Of a stretch of DNA of 61,611 nt, positions 18,012 through 26,030 are shown in pieces. Every line of letters starts with the position of its first letter. Position 1 is the stretch's first letter. A model generated the notes under the pieces. That model saw only the letters and a list, made by a program, of their open reading frames with translations. It was not told the origin of the DNA and did no database searches. A program made the position numbers and the translations under genes. This DNA comes from Corynebacterium rhinophilum (GTDB lineage Bacteria > Actinomycetota > Actinomycetes > Mycobacteriales > Mycobacteriaceae). The stretch is from assembly GCF_030227225.1 (NCBI RefSeq), contig NZ_JASPHQ010000001.1:1-61611 (forward strand), in the 5' to 3' direction.

Positions 18012-18977
18012 TTAATGGTGAGGAAGGCGACTCTCTGTAGAGTTCACCAGTTTGTGCGCCGTGGTTTGATCCGTGACTAGGTGGGTGGCAAGGCCCATAT
18101 CCAAGGCGACCTGTAGTGCCTCGGCCTTATGAGCGCCGCCGGCTACTAAGACGCGGGTGGGACGCGTTGCTAAATCGCTCAGGCTAATGCCAACGGTGCG
18201 CTCATCCACCGCCTGGCTGGCAACATCGCCATGGGTGGTGAAAAAGCGCGAGCATACATCTCCCACCGCATTGGTGAGCAATTCTTCCTCTTCGCTTTCG
18301 GTGAGATATCCCAAGTTAAGCGCGAGCGATTCTTTCTTCATCGCGCCGACGGTAAATACCGCCACGCTTACTGATGCCCCCATCTGCAAAATCTTGGCAA
18401 TATGCCTATCGCGGGAGACCCACTCTTTGGCCTCGACGGAATCGAAGATCACCGGGAGGGGAAGCAGGTGTGCCTCGGCATTAAAGGCCTGGGTAAATGC
18501 CTGCATAGTCTGCAGATCCTTGGTGGAGCGCTCCGAGTGAGAATGCCCGCCCTTGAGCTGGATGATGTCCACACCCTCCAGTGGCCGCTTGCGCAAATGG
18601 GAGGCCACCGCGGACATGGTTTCGCCCCAGGACAAGCCCACCGAGGTGTGATCGGTAATGAGCTCCTCCAATAGGGCGGCGCCAGCGCTGCCCAAATCCG
18701 CGAGCAGGGATCCGCCGGGAGGGGTGGCGGTGACGCGGGCATCGGCTAGCGAAAAGCGCTCGCAGAGCGCAGAAACCAGCTCATCGGACTGCTCGCGGGG
18801 ATCGGTAATACTTACGGTGACAAAGCCGCGCTCGGCGGCATGAGTGAGCAATTTGGAGACCGTCGGCCTGGAAATCCCCAGGTGAGATGCCACCTCCGCC
18901 TGTGAAAACCCGGAGTTGTAGTAGAGCTTCGCGGCGTCGATAGAAAGACAGTCTTTATGATCCAGCATGCCTTTCAT
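18012..18977 (-). CDS. deoR: SorC-family transcriptional regulator (DeoR-like)
   Basis: A 321-residue regulator with an N-terminal helix-turn-helix at about residues 24-44 (FSQAEVASHLGISRPTVSKL) followed by a SorC-type sugar-binding effector domain (VGLSWGETM, LKGGHSH, FTVGAMKKES). This is the architecture of Bacillus DeoR, which is released from DNA by deoxyribose 5-phosphate. It is encoded just upstream of deoD in the same direction, with the palindrome and promoter in between. ATG 18977 is the annotated start; ATG 18968 is possible. The effector is inferred from the operon content. Confidence 0.85.
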   Translation of the reverse strand: MKGMLDHKDCLSIDAAKLYYNSGFSQAEVASHLGISRPTVSKLLTHAAERGFVTVSITDPREQSDELVSALCERFSLADARVTATPPGGSLLADLGSAGAALLEELITDHTSVGLSWGETMSAVASHLRKRPLEGVDIIQLKGGHSHSERSTKDLQTMQAFTQAFNAEAHLLPLPVIFDSVEAKEWVSRDRHIAKILQMGASVSVAVFTVGAMKKESLALNLGYLTESEEEELLTNAVGDVCSRFFTTHGDVASQAVDERTVGISLSDLATRPTRVLVAGGAHKAEALQVALDMGLATHLVTDQTTAHKLVNSTESRLPHH

Positions 18978-19142
18978 TCAAACACACCGGGTGGCGAGGA
19001 CCAGCATCGAATAAGCCCCGGAAATTTCTTCACTTATGGGTGCTGACGTGGCGATTTGTGCAAAGTGGAGGTGTCAGGTTACATTATTGAAGTCCGCAAC
19101 GGAGAGCACAACGAAATATTGATGTGCTTGATGCTGGGATGT

Positions 19143-19218
19143 GCCCCCTTAGCTCAGTCGGCAGAGCGTTTCCATGGTAAGGAAAAGGTCGACAGTTCGA
19201 TTCTGTCAGGGGGCTCCA
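19143..19218 (+). tRNA. tRNA-Thr (GGT)
   Basis: Acceptor GCCCCCT pairs with AGGGGGC (19208-19214), discriminator T and encoded CCA. The anticodon stem TTTCC/GGAAA encloses ATGGTAA, giving anticodon GGT. Confidence 0.95.
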
Positions 19219-19266
19219 TTCATGTCTGGAGGAAATATCTTCCTGCAGGATGAAGGTGTTCACCAT

Positions 19267-19338
19267 GGCGGTGTAGCTCAGTGGTAGAGCAAGCGACTCA
19301 TAATCGCTGTGTCGCGAGTTCAATTCTCGCCATCGCTA
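19267..19338 (+). tRNA. tRNA-Met (CAT), elongator type
   Basis: Acceptor GGCGGTG pairs with CATCGCT including two G-U pairs. Anticodon stem AGCGA/TCGCT encloses CTCATAA, anticodon CAT. The paired 1-72 end argues for an elongator rather than an initiator. CCA is not encoded. Confidence 0.93.
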
Positions 19339-19347
19339 CCGGGAAAG

Positions 19348-19372
19348 AAAAGCGCCATTACGGCGCTTTTTT
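19348..19372 (+). terminator. Terminator after tRNA-Thr/tRNA-Met
   Basis: 9-bp stem AAAAGCGCC / GGCGCTTTT with a 5-base loop and further Ts. Confidence 0.8.
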
Positions 19373-19475
19373 ACTACCGTGCCTATGGCCTTAGCGGTGT
19401 ACTGGTTTCCGTGAGGAATTAGGTATCTGGTAAGGTCATCGGCGCGTGACGTTCTAGAGTCACGAAAAATAAAAT

Positions 19476-19548
19476 AGGGGCGTGGCGCAATTGGTAGCGC
19501 AACGGTCTCCAAAACCGTAGGTTGCAGGTTCGAGTCCTGTCGCCCCTG
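19476..19548 (+). tRNA. tRNA-Trp (CCA)
   Basis: Acceptor AGGGGCG pairs with CGCCCCT (19541-19547), discriminator G. The anticodon stem ACGGT/ACCGT encloses CTCCAAA, anticodon CCA. It precedes secE as in other Actinobacteria. Confidence 0.95.
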
Positions 19549-19647
19549 CAAGGATCCCCGGCATCTGCTTTCCAGATGGCGGGGATATTTTTGTCACAGA
19601 TGCGGCTCACCCGCCCTGGCATGCTTTCCTGCCCGTGCACCTTTTGC

Positions 19648-19653
19648 TAGGGT
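19648..19653 (+). promoter_or_regulatory. Possible extended -10 box upstream of secE
   Basis: TAGGGT preceded by TGC gives an extended -10-like element, immediately followed by a TTGACA hexamer that lacks a good -10 of its own. Weak support only. Confidence 0.3.
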
Positions 19654-19721
19654 TGACAAAGTTATGTCTGGGCGGAGGTTCATGCCTAGAAAAAGATTTC
19701 ACTTCCCAAGGAGGGTTAGCT

Positions 19722-20054
19722 GTGAGCGATGAGCAGCAGCCGAAGGACTCGGCGGCCCCGCGTCCTACCGGTAAGCGCCAGCTTTCTGGTGCGGCTTCCA
19801 CGACCTCCACGGACTCGGCGAAGAAGAACGTGGTCCGCGTTGAGGATAAAAACAGCACCGAGAGCCCGGGTGGCGGCGTCGCCGCATTCCCCGGCGAGGT
19901 TGTCTCTGAAATGAAGAAGGTGGTCTGGCCCACCCGTGGAGAGATGCTGCAGTACACCCTCATCACGTTCGCCTTCTTGATCGTCATCACCGCGCTTGTT
20001 TGGGGCGTCGATACCCTGGCTGGCCTCGGAGTTGAGAAGATTCTGACTAATTAG
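19722..20054 (+). CDS. secE: Preprotein translocase subunit SecE
   Basis: A 110-residue SecE with a hydrophilic N-terminal half and the conserved core EMKKVVWPTRGEM followed by one membrane segment (YTLITFAFLIVITALVWGV). SecE clamps the SecY channel. GTG 19722 is chosen because AAGGAGGG stands 8 bases upstream, while the upstream extension has no Shine-Dalgarno. A terminator-like hairpin separates it from nusG. Confidence 0.95.
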   Translation: MSDEQQPKDSAAPRPTGKRQLSGAASTTSTDSAKKNVVRVEDKNSTESPGGGVAAFPGEVVSEMKKVVWPTRGEMLQYTLITFAFLIVITALVWGVDTLAGLGVEKILTN

Positions 20055-20076
20055 CTAGAATGACCCCACAATCTTT

Positions 20077-20118
20077 TATCCCGCTGTTTCCGCACTCCGG
20101 AACGGCGGGATACTTTTT
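20077..20118 (+). terminator. Terminator between secE and nusG
   Basis: Stem TATCCCGC / GCGGGATA extended inward by a nearly paired TGTTTCCG / CGGAACG, followed by CTTTTT. Confidence 0.75.
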
Positions 20119-20183
20119 GCCCACACGCGCCGCGGGTAGGCTGGTTCTACAACACGCGCCGATGACATTTTGGAGTACCACTC

Positions 20184-21071
20184 ATGAGCGACGAAAATAA
20201 CGTCGAAAACCCAGGAACCTCCCTAGAGGAGGCCATGCAGTCCAACGTGCAGGAGCAGGCTGCAGAGCACGCCAGCGCAGTCGAGGACGCCCAAGAGGAG
20301 GCCGCAGCACCGGCTCAGGCTGACATCGCTGGCGCAGAAGACGCTGCGCTTGCCGATGCCCCCGCGGCGGAGGCCGAGTCCGCCGAAGAGAGCGCCGCCG
20401 AAACCGAGGAAGAAGCTGAGGACGCCGCTTACCGCAAGCGCCTGCGCGAATTCACCCGCGAGCTGAAGAAGCAGCCGGGCCAGTGGTACATCATCCAGTG
20501 CTACTCCGGCTACGAAAACAAGGTGCGCACAAACCTCGACATGCGTGCGCAGACCCTTGAGGTGGAAGACTCCATCTTCGAGGTCGTCGTCCCCATCGAG
20601 CAGATCATGGAAAACAAGGACGGCAAGAAGAAGATTGTAAAGCGCAAGCTGCTGCCGGGCTATGTTCTGGTACGTGCTGAGCTTAACGATGCCGCCTGGT
20701 CGGTCATCCGCGAAACCCCCGGCGTGACCTCCTTCGTGGGCAATGAAGGCAACGCGACGCCGGTGAAGACCCGCGACGTGGCTAAGTTCCTCATGCCGAA
20801 TGAAGCTCCCGCCACCAAGGGCGAGGCCGCCCCGAACGAGCAAGAGGGCGAGCAGGTCGTTGAAATGCCGGAGAAGGAAGTGGCCAAGAAGTACGCCCAC
20901 GACTTCGAGGTGGGCGAGGCCGTTACCATCCTGTCCGGCCCGCTGGCTGCCGTGTCCGCTACCATCTCCGAAATTGACCCGGAGACCGGCAAGATGCAGG
21001 GCCTAGTCTCCATCTTCGGCCGCGAAACCCCAGTGGAGTTGTCGCCGACGGAAATCGAGCGCATTTCTTAA
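20184..21071 (+). CDS. nusG: Transcription termination/antitermination protein NusG
   Basis: NusG of 295 residues, longer than the ~180-residue E. coli protein because of an acidic, Ala/Glu-rich N-terminal extension of about 90 residues. The NGN domain then starts at [15 protein letters not shown], includes [14 protein letters not shown] and [10 protein letters not shown], and is followed by a C-terminal KOW domain ([13 protein letters not shown]). It binds RNA polymerase and couples it to Rho and ribosomal S10. The acidic extension is usual in Actinobacteria. A copy of the 15-base word lies within the extension. Confidence 0.96.
   Translation: MSDENNVENPGTSLEEAMQSNVQEQAAEHASAVEDAQEEAAAPAQADIAGAEDAALADAPAAEAESAEESAAETEEEAEDAAYRKRLREFTRELKKQPGQWYIIQCYSGYENKVRTNLDMRAQTLEVEDSIFEVVVPIEQIMENKDGKKKIVKRKLLPGYVLVRAELNDAAWSVIRETPGVTSFVGNEGNATPVKTRDVAKFLMPNEAPATKGEAAPNEQEGEQVVEMPEKEVAKKYAHDFEVGEAVTILSGPLAAVSATISEIDPETGKMQGLVSIFGRETPVELSPTEIERIS
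20348..20362 (+). repeat. 15-base word GCTTGCCGATGCCCC, copy 3
   Basis: Exact copy in the acidic extension of nusG, plus strand, reading L-A-D-A-P. Confidence 0.8.
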
Positions 21072-21088
21072 AAAATGATTTTGTGCAG

Positions 21089-21127
21089 GGCGTACGGTGT
21101 TCTAGACTGGAACGCCGTGCGCCTTTT
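21089..21127 (+). terminator. Terminator between nusG and rplK
   Basis: 14-bp stem (arms 21089-21102 and 21110-21123, two G-U pairs) with a 7-base loop, followed by TTTT. Confidence 0.8.
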
Positions 21128-21241
21128 GCGTGCGCACACGTAAATCGTTTCATCCTCCGGTGGCCCACTGAGGTGAGCATCCGGACGGGCCGCGTTATTC
21201 ATCGTGACGCAGGTTCGGTACCACAGGAAAGAGGTAATTCG

Positions 21242-21685
21242 ATGGCTCCAAAGAAGAAGGTATCTGGCTTCATCAAGCTGCAGATCGAGGCTGGCGCCGC
21301 TAACCCGGCACCGCCAGTTGGCCCGGCACTGGGTGCCCACGGCGTCAACATCATGGAATTCTGCAAGGCTTATAACGCCGCTACCGAGAACCAGCGTGGC
21401 AACGTGGTTCCTGTTGAGATCACCGTCTACGAAGACCGCTCCTTCGACTTCAAGCTGAAGACCCCGCCGGCAGCCAAGCTGCTGCTGAAGGCCGCTGGCG
21501 TCCAGAAGGGTTCCGGTGTTCCGCACACCGATAAGGTCGGCACCGTCACCTGGGATCAGTGCAAGGAAATTGCACAGACCAAGTTCGAGGACCTCAACGC
21601 CCGCGACATCGAGGCCGGCGCACACATCATCGCTGGTACCGCCCGCTCCATGGGCCTTAACATCGATGGCGCACCGGAGAAGTAA
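21242..21685 (+). CDS. rplK: 50S ribosomal protein L11
   Basis: L11 of 147 residues, the family size, with the conserved [20 protein letters not shown] segment and C-terminal GTARSMGL. It binds the GTPase-associated centre of 23S rRNA. ATG 21242 has an upstream GGAAAGAGG box. The 114 bases between the terminator at 21127 and this start should hold the promoter and leader of the rplK-rplA unit. Confidence 0.97.
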   Translation: MAPKKKVSGFIKLQIEAGAANPAPPVGPALGAHGVNIMEFCKAYNAATENQRGNVVPVEITVYEDRSFDFKLKTPPAAKLLLKAAGVQKGSGVPHTDKVGTVTWDQCKEIAQTKFEDLNARDIEAGAHIIAGTARSMGLNIDGAPEK

Positions 21686-21753
21686 AAACTTTATGTGGTA
21701 GGGCCAGCTTCGGCCCGCTAAATACCACGCCAATCCAGAAAAGGAATTGTTAA

Positions 21754-22458
21754 ATGAGCACCAAGTCTAAGGCTTATAAGGCCGCTGCGGAACTTGTAGA
21801 TAAGTCCCGCCTGTACCGTCCGATCGAGGCCGCAAAGCTGGCCAAGGAGACCTCCTCCAAGAACTTCGACGCCACCGTTGACGTCGTCTTCCGCTTGGGC
21901 GTTGACCCACGCAAGGCTGACCAGCTGGTGCGCGGCACCGTTTCCCTGCCTAACGGCACCGGTAAGGACGTTCGCGTCGCCGTTTTCGCAGAGGGCGAAA
22001 AGGCTACCGCAGCTCAGGAAGCTGGCGCTGACATCGTCGGCACCTCCGAGTTGATCGAGCAGATCAACGAGGGCAACCTGAACTTCGACGTTGCCATCGC
22101 TACCCCCGACCAGATGGCCAAGGTTGGCCGCGTCGCCCGCGTCTTGGGCCCACGTGGTCTGATGCCTAACCCGAAGACCGGTACCGTGACCAATGACGTT
22201 GCTAAGGCAATTAGCGAGGTTAAGGGCGGTAAGATCTCCTTCCGCGTGGACAAGGCTGCAAACCTGCACGCCATCCTTGGTAAGGCTTCCTTCGATGCTG
22301 AGAAGCTCGCTGAGAACTACGGCGCCCTCATGGATGAGATCCAGCGCCTGAAGCCCGCTTCCGCTAAGGGCATCTACATCAAGCGTGCCACCATCTCCAC
22401 CACCTCCGGTCCAGGCATTCCTGTGGACGGCTCCGTGCAGAAGGGCTACACCGACTAA
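21754..22458 (+). CDS. rplA: 50S ribosomal protein L1
   Basis: L1 of 234 residues (usual about 230) with the family motif [15 protein letters not shown] and a C-terminal [13 protein letters not shown]. It forms the L1 stalk and in many bacteria represses its own operon. It follows rplK after 68 bases and is closed by a strong terminator. Confidence 0.97.
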   Translation: MSTKSKAYKAAAELVDKSRLYRPIEAAKLAKETSSKNFDATVDVVFRLGVDPRKADQLVRGTVSLPNGTGKDVRVAVFAEGEKATAAQEAGADIVGTSELIEQINEGNLNFDVAIATPDQMAKVGRVARVLGPRGLMPNPKTGTVTNDVAKAISEVKGGKISFRVDKAANLHAILGKASFDAEKLAENYGALMDEIQRLKPASAKGIYIKRATISTTSGPGIPVDGSVQKGYTD

Positions 22459-22486
22459 GACGGTGATAGCGCATAGCGCGTGAATG

Positions 22487-22517
22487 AAGACCCCGAGGAT
22501 TTTCCTTGGGGTCTTTT
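22487..22517 (+). terminator. Terminator of rplK-rplA
   Basis: 12-bp stem beginning AAGACCCCGAGG, 5-base loop, ending CCTTGGGGTCTT and TTT. Confidence 0.85.
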
Positions 22518-22568
22518 GCATCGTTCAACAGGCCTTGCGGTGTGAACGAAAAGTCTAGGTATTGAGCG

Positions 22569-23906
22569 TTAGTCTGCGCCTTTGATCTCGGCGTAGGCAT
22601 CTAGGGCCGCCTGTCGCGACTGCCTGAGATCCACGATGGGTGGGGCGGATAACGTGGGAGCCCAGCGGCGGATATAGGCGCCTTCGGGGTCGAAGCGCTG
22701 TGCCTGGGTTTCAGGGTTGAAGATGCGGAAGAAGGGCGCGGCATCATCGCCGCAGCCGGCCACCCATTGCCAGTTAAATGGGTTGGACGCGGCATCGGCA
22801 TCCACCAGGGTGTCCCAAAACCATTCCTCGCCTAGGCGCCAATGGATTCCCAGGTTCTTGGTAAGAAACGAACCCACCACCATGCGCACGCGGTTGTGCA
22901 TGTAGCCGGTGTGCCAGAGCTCGCGCATACCGGCATCGACAAGTGGGATGCCCGTCGTACCCTCCTGCCAATCCTTTAGCCGCGGGTCATCCCAGGACCA
23001 GTCGAAGCGGTTGAATTTTTTCCGCACGTTGCGGGTGGCCAGATCGGGCAGGTGGTAGAGCCGGTGCCAGGCAAAGTCGCGCCACAGCAACTCGGACTGA
23101 AATTTCTCCGCGTCGGGCTCCTCGGCGGCGGCCACCCAAACTTCGCGTGGGGATACCTCGCCAAAGCGCAGGTGCGGCGATAGCAGAGAGGTGGCGTTGT
23201 GCGCGGGTATATCGCGTTCTCTGGCATAGTGAGTTAAGTCGAGCTGGGCTAGGCGTTCGCGCGCACCTGCCTCCCCTGGCGTCCAATACTGGGCGAGCGA
23301 CGCAGCCCACTGCGGTTCAGCGGCGCTGGGATCGGGCCAGCTGCTGCTTGCCGATGCCCCCATCTCCCGCCGCGACAGCAATTCCGGCACGGGCAGCGGT
23401 TCGTCATCAGCGAGTTGGGACCGCGCGGCGGCCCCAAAGGGAGTAAAGACCTTATAAGGCTTGCCCTGGCCATTAGTTACCTCCCATGGCTCCACGAGGG
23501 TGAAACCGGGGTAGGAGGTGGCGTTAATTCCGGAATCTGCGAGCGCTGCTTTTACTGTGGCGTCGACTTCGCGCAGCGGGCCGTGGTAGCGGCGGGTCCA
23601 GGTGACGGTATCGGCGCCAACCTCGTGGGCGATACGGGGAATGACGGTGCGGGCATCGCCGGTAGCGCGCAGAAGCTTCACCCCACGGGAGGCAAGCTCC
23701 TGCGCTAGGGCATGGAGCGAACGCTCCCGCCACCAGTGAGTGGCGCCACCGAGCGGCCGGGTGCTGGGGTAGGCGGGCTCATCGAGGACAACGGCCACTA
23801 ACTCTGGCTTTGAACCGTTTTTATCGGTGGCGGCCTCCGCGGCGCGGGTAAGGGCCTGGTTATCGGATAAGCGCAGGTCATCGCGAAACCACATGAGGGA
23901 AGTCAT
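22569..23906 (-). CDS. phr: Deoxyribodipyrimidine photolyase
   Basis: Cryptochrome/photolyase family of 445 residues. The N-terminal MWFRDDLRLSDNQAL begins the antenna-binding domain, and the FAD domain shows LLWRDFAWH, RLKDWQEGTTGIPLVDAGMR and HNRVRMVVGSFLTKNL. It uses blue light and FADH- to split pyrimidine dimers. ATG 23906 is chosen because the conserved first beta-strand starts there; the in-frame upstream 31 codons overlap the rplJ promoter. It converges with rplA and is divergent from rplJ. Confidence 0.95.
   Translation of the reverse strand: MTSLMWFRDDLRLSDNQALTRAAEAATDKNGSKPELVAVVLDEPAYPSTRPLGGATHWWRERSLHALAQELASRGVKLLRATGDARTVIPRIAHEVGADTVTWTRRYHGPLREVDATVKAALADSGINATSYPGFTLVEPWEVTNGQGKPYKVFTPFGAAARSQLADDEPLPVPELLSRREMGASASSSWPDPSAAEPQWAASLAQYWTPGEAGARERLAQLDLTHYARERDIPAHNATSLLSPHLRFGEVSPREVWVAAAEEPDAEKFQSELLWRDFAWHRLYHLPDLATRNVRKKFNRFDWSWDDPRLKDWQEGTTGIPLVDAGMRELWHTGYMHNRVRMVVGSFLTKNLGIHWRLGEEWFWDTLVDADAASNPFNWQWVAGCGDDAAPFFRIFNPETQAQRFDPEGAYIRRWAPTLSAPPIVDLRQSRQAALDAYAEIKGAD
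23346..23360 (+). repeat. 15-base word GCTTGCCGATGCCCC, copy 4
   Basis: Exact copy on the plus strand, opposite to the coding strand of phr, so it is not explained by an L-A-D-A-P codon run. Confidence 0.8.
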
Positions 23907-23933
23907 ACTAGATAGCCTATGCGGCTGGGCAAT

Positions 23934-23962
23934 TTGGGAATACGAGGAAAGCACGGTATTAT
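23934..23962 (+). promoter_or_regulatory. Promoter of the rplJ-rplL operon
   Basis: -35 TTGGGA (23934-23939), 17-base spacer, -10 TATTAT (23957-23962). It would start a leader RNA of about 220 bases before rplJ. Confidence 0.7.
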
Positions 23963-23989
23963 CCCTTATGAAGTTTGAACGGCCTTGTG

Positions 23990-24140
23990 GCCGAGTCAAA
24001 GTTCACCGAAGACCGTTGGTCATCCATTAAGGATTGAAAGTTCTCCACCATGGAGGCGGCCCACGCAGGAGACACTTTGCGCATTCCGCGGCATTTCTCA
24101 TGTCGCACGCCCTGTGCTCTTGCACGGGGCTTTTCTTTTT
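23990..24140 (+). ncRNA. L10 leader (ribosomal protein L10/L12 autoregulatory leader)
   Basis: The long untranslated region before rplJ carries the features of the bacterial L10 leader: paired GACCGTTGGTC, a purine-rich TTAAGGATTGAAAG segment and a CCACCATGGAGG / GGCCCACG region. In this RNA class the L10-(L12) complex binds the transcript and lowers its own expression. Exact limits are approximate. A hairpin with U-run near the 3' end suggests control by transcription attenuation. Confidence 0.75.
24109..24140 (+). terminator. Attenuator-like terminator in the L10 leader
   Basis: 9-bp stem GCCCTGTGC / GCACGGGGC (one G-U), loop TCTT, then TTTTCTTTTT, 53 bases before the rplJ start. Confidence 0.75.
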
Positions 24141-24192
24141 GGAAGGCCCCGGCGGAAAATAAAAGAGATGTTTTGGAAGGAGGCGAGAGACA

Positions 24193-24714
24193 ATGGCAAA
24201 CCCAAAGAACACTGCAGACTTGGCAGAGCTGAAGGAAAAGCTGGCCGATTCTAGCTCCGTCGTTTTGACTGAGTACCGCGGCCTGACCGTATCCCAGCTG
24301 CAGGAGCTGCGTAACAACCTGGGCTTTGACGTTGACTACTCCGTCGCCAAGAACACCCTCTTCAAGATCGCTGCCAACGAAGCTGGCATCGAAGGTCTTG
24401 ATGATTTGCTGACTGGCCCGACCGCAATTGCGTTCATCAAGGGCGAGGCAGTGGATGCTGCGAAGGTCATCACCAAGTTTGCTGATGACAACAAGGCACT
24501 CGTCATCAAGGGTGGCTACATGGACGGCGACGCATTGTCTGCGGAGCAGGTTCAGGCCATCGCCAAGCTGGACAACCGCGAGACCACCCTCGCAAAGCTG
24601 GCTGGCGCTATGAAGGGTTCTATGGCGAAGGCAGCCGCTGTCTTCAACGCTCCTGCAACCAAGGCGGTTCGTACCGTTGTTGCTTTGCAGGACAAGAAGG
24701 AAGCAGAAGCTTAA
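24193..24714 (+). CDS. rplJ: 50S ribosomal protein L10
   Basis: L10 of 173 residues, standard size. It opens with MANPKNTADLAELKEKL and carries VVLTEYRGLTVSQLQELR, the rRNA-binding part. The C-terminal helices anchor L7/L12 dimers. An AAGGAGG site precedes ATG 24193. First gene after the L10 leader. Confidence 0.97.
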   Translation: MANPKNTADLAELKEKLADSSSVVLTEYRGLTVSQLQELRNNLGFDVDYSVAKNTLFKIAANEAGIEGLDDLLTGPTAIAFIKGEAVDAAKVITKFADDNKALVIKGGYMDGDALSAEQVQAIAKLDNRETTLAKLAGAMKGSMAKAAAVFNAPATKAVRTVVALQDKKEAEA

Positions 24715-24802
24715 GTCGTCACAACAGACGCACACATAAAACACCGTGTTTGCTACCTCATTACCGGGGAACAAGCACACAACACAGAAAGGACTTGCCA
24801 TC

Positions 24803-25192
24803 ATGGCTAAGCTCACCAAGGACGAGCTCATTGAAGCTTTCAAGGAAATGACCCTCATCGAACTGTCTGAGTTCGTTAAGGAATTCGAGGACGTCTTCGA
24901 CGTTGAGGCTGCTGCACCGGTTGCCGCTGCTGCACCGGGCGCCCCGGCTGAGGGCGGCGCTTCCGCTGCTGAGGAGCAGACCGAGTTCGACGTCGTTCTG
25001 ACCGACGCTGGCGCTAAGAAGATCGGCGTTATTAAGGCTGTCCGCGAGCTCGTTTCCGGCCTGGGCCTGAAGGAAGCTAAGGAAATGGTTGAGGGTGCAC
25101 CTAAGGCCATCATCGAAGGCGCTTCCAAGGACGACGCTGAGGCTGCTAAGACCAAGCTGGAAGAGGCTGGCGCTTCCGTCGAGCTCAAGTAA
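24803..25192 (+). CDS. rplL: 50S ribosomal protein L7/L12
   Basis: L7/L12 of 129 residues with the N-terminal dimer helix ([15 protein letters not shown]), an Ala/Pro/Gly hinge, and the C-terminal factor-binding domain ([20 protein letters not shown]). ATG 24803 is preceded by GAAAGGA. A strong terminator follows. Confidence 0.97.
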   Translation: MAKLTKDELIEAFKEMTLIELSEFVKEFEDVFDVEAAAPVAAAAPGAPAEGGASAAEEQTEFDVVLTDAGAKKIGVIKAVRELVSGLGLKEAKEMVEGAPKAIIEGASKDDAEAAKTKLEEAGASVELK

Positions 25193-25215
25193 TTTAACTG
25201 AGCTTCACGCTTTCG

Positions 25216-25264
25216 AAGCCCCCACTCTTACCGCGCTAAATGCGGTGGGAGATGGGGGTTTCTC
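25216..25264 (+). terminator. Terminator of rplJ-rplL
   Basis: Long imperfect stem joining AAGCCCCCACTCTTACCGC to GCGGTGGGAGATGGGGGTTT around a 7-base loop. Confidence 0.8.
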
Positions 25265-25365
25265 CCGTTTTGCGGGTTCCTTGAGCTTAGTGGGTCGTTG
25301 CGACGACTCTAATAATGATTGTCTCAGCGGTAGACTCAAGTTTCAAAGTGTGACACTATAGGATT

Positions 25366-25644
25366 GTGGAATTTAGGAGAGATAGCTTAGAGCTGTTTCA
25401 CATTAATGGTAAATCGCCCAAGTACGTACCTCCTGAATTGCGGAAAGTATTACGCCGGAAGTTGATCATGATTGATCGATCTGCGACAGTTTCTGATTTA
25501 AGAGTTCCGCCAGCGAATCACCTGGAAAAGCTTAGAGGTCAGTTCGAAGGCTTTTATTCGATTCGAGTAAATGCACAGTGGAGGATAATTTTCCGGTGGA
25601 CAGAGAAGGGAGCTATCGATGTTGACTTCATCGATTACCACTAA
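25366..25644 (+). CDS. higB: HigB/RelE-type toxin
   Basis: A 92-residue RelE/ParE-superfamily protein. The C-terminal half has the HigB pattern: LEKLRGQFEGFYSIRVNAQWRI, IFRW and the ending VDFIDYH. HigB toxins cut mRNA on the ribosome. The N-terminus is short; GTG 25366 is the only usual start after an in-frame stop at 25351, with ATT two bases earlier as the only other option, so the translation start is uncertain. It overlaps the antitoxin gene by 26 bases, toxin first, the order typical for higBA. It is AT-richer than its ribosomal neighbours, suggesting insertion into this interval. Confidence 0.85.
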   Translation: MEFRRDSLELFHINGKSPKYVPPELRKVLRRKLIMIDRSATVSDLRVPPANHLEKLRGQFEGFYSIRVNAQWRIIFRWTEKGAIDVDFIDYH

Positions 25645-25954
25645 TGGGTCTGAAGGAGCACTGGACATAGTCCCTGTGCCGCACCCAGGTGAGGTATTAA
25701 GCGAAGAGTTTTTAACGCCTTTAGGTATTACTCAATATCGCTTGGCGAAGGACGTTTTTAGCAGCAAATCCCAGATTTCGAAGCTTGTCCGAGGGCGAAT
25801 TGGATTGAGCGCTGATATGGCTTTGCGTCTTTCGGCATATTTTGGCAATTCCGCCGAATTCTGGTTGGGATTGCAAGAAGAATATGACCTTTGGTGCGCT
25901 CGGCGCACGACGGACACGAGCGGCATTATTGCCTGGGATAAGCACATGGCGTAG
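25619..25954 (+). CDS. higA: HigA-type antitoxin (XRE family)
   Basis: A 111-residue protein with a central helix-turn-helix (ITQYRLAKDVFSSKSQISKL, about residues 37-56) and the HigA landmarks HPGEVLSEEFLTPLGI before it and RLSAYFGNSAEFWLGLQEEYDL after it. It should bind HigB and repress the operon. ATG 25619 lies inside the toxin gene, so the two are translationally coupled. It is followed by a PorA-like gene, not by rpoB directly. Confidence 0.88.
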   Translation: MLTSSITTNGSEGALDIVPVPHPGEVLSEEFLTPLGITQYRLAKDVFSSKSQISKLVRGRIGLSADMALRLSAYFGNSAEFWLGLQEEYDLWCARRTTDTSGIIAWDKHMA

Positions 25955-26030
25955 GAATCTTAGGTTTAGTCCGCTCGAGCCCGCCTGTAGAAACTAGGAT
26001 TTGGGGGCTAGCGCTGTAGAATTAGCCCCC

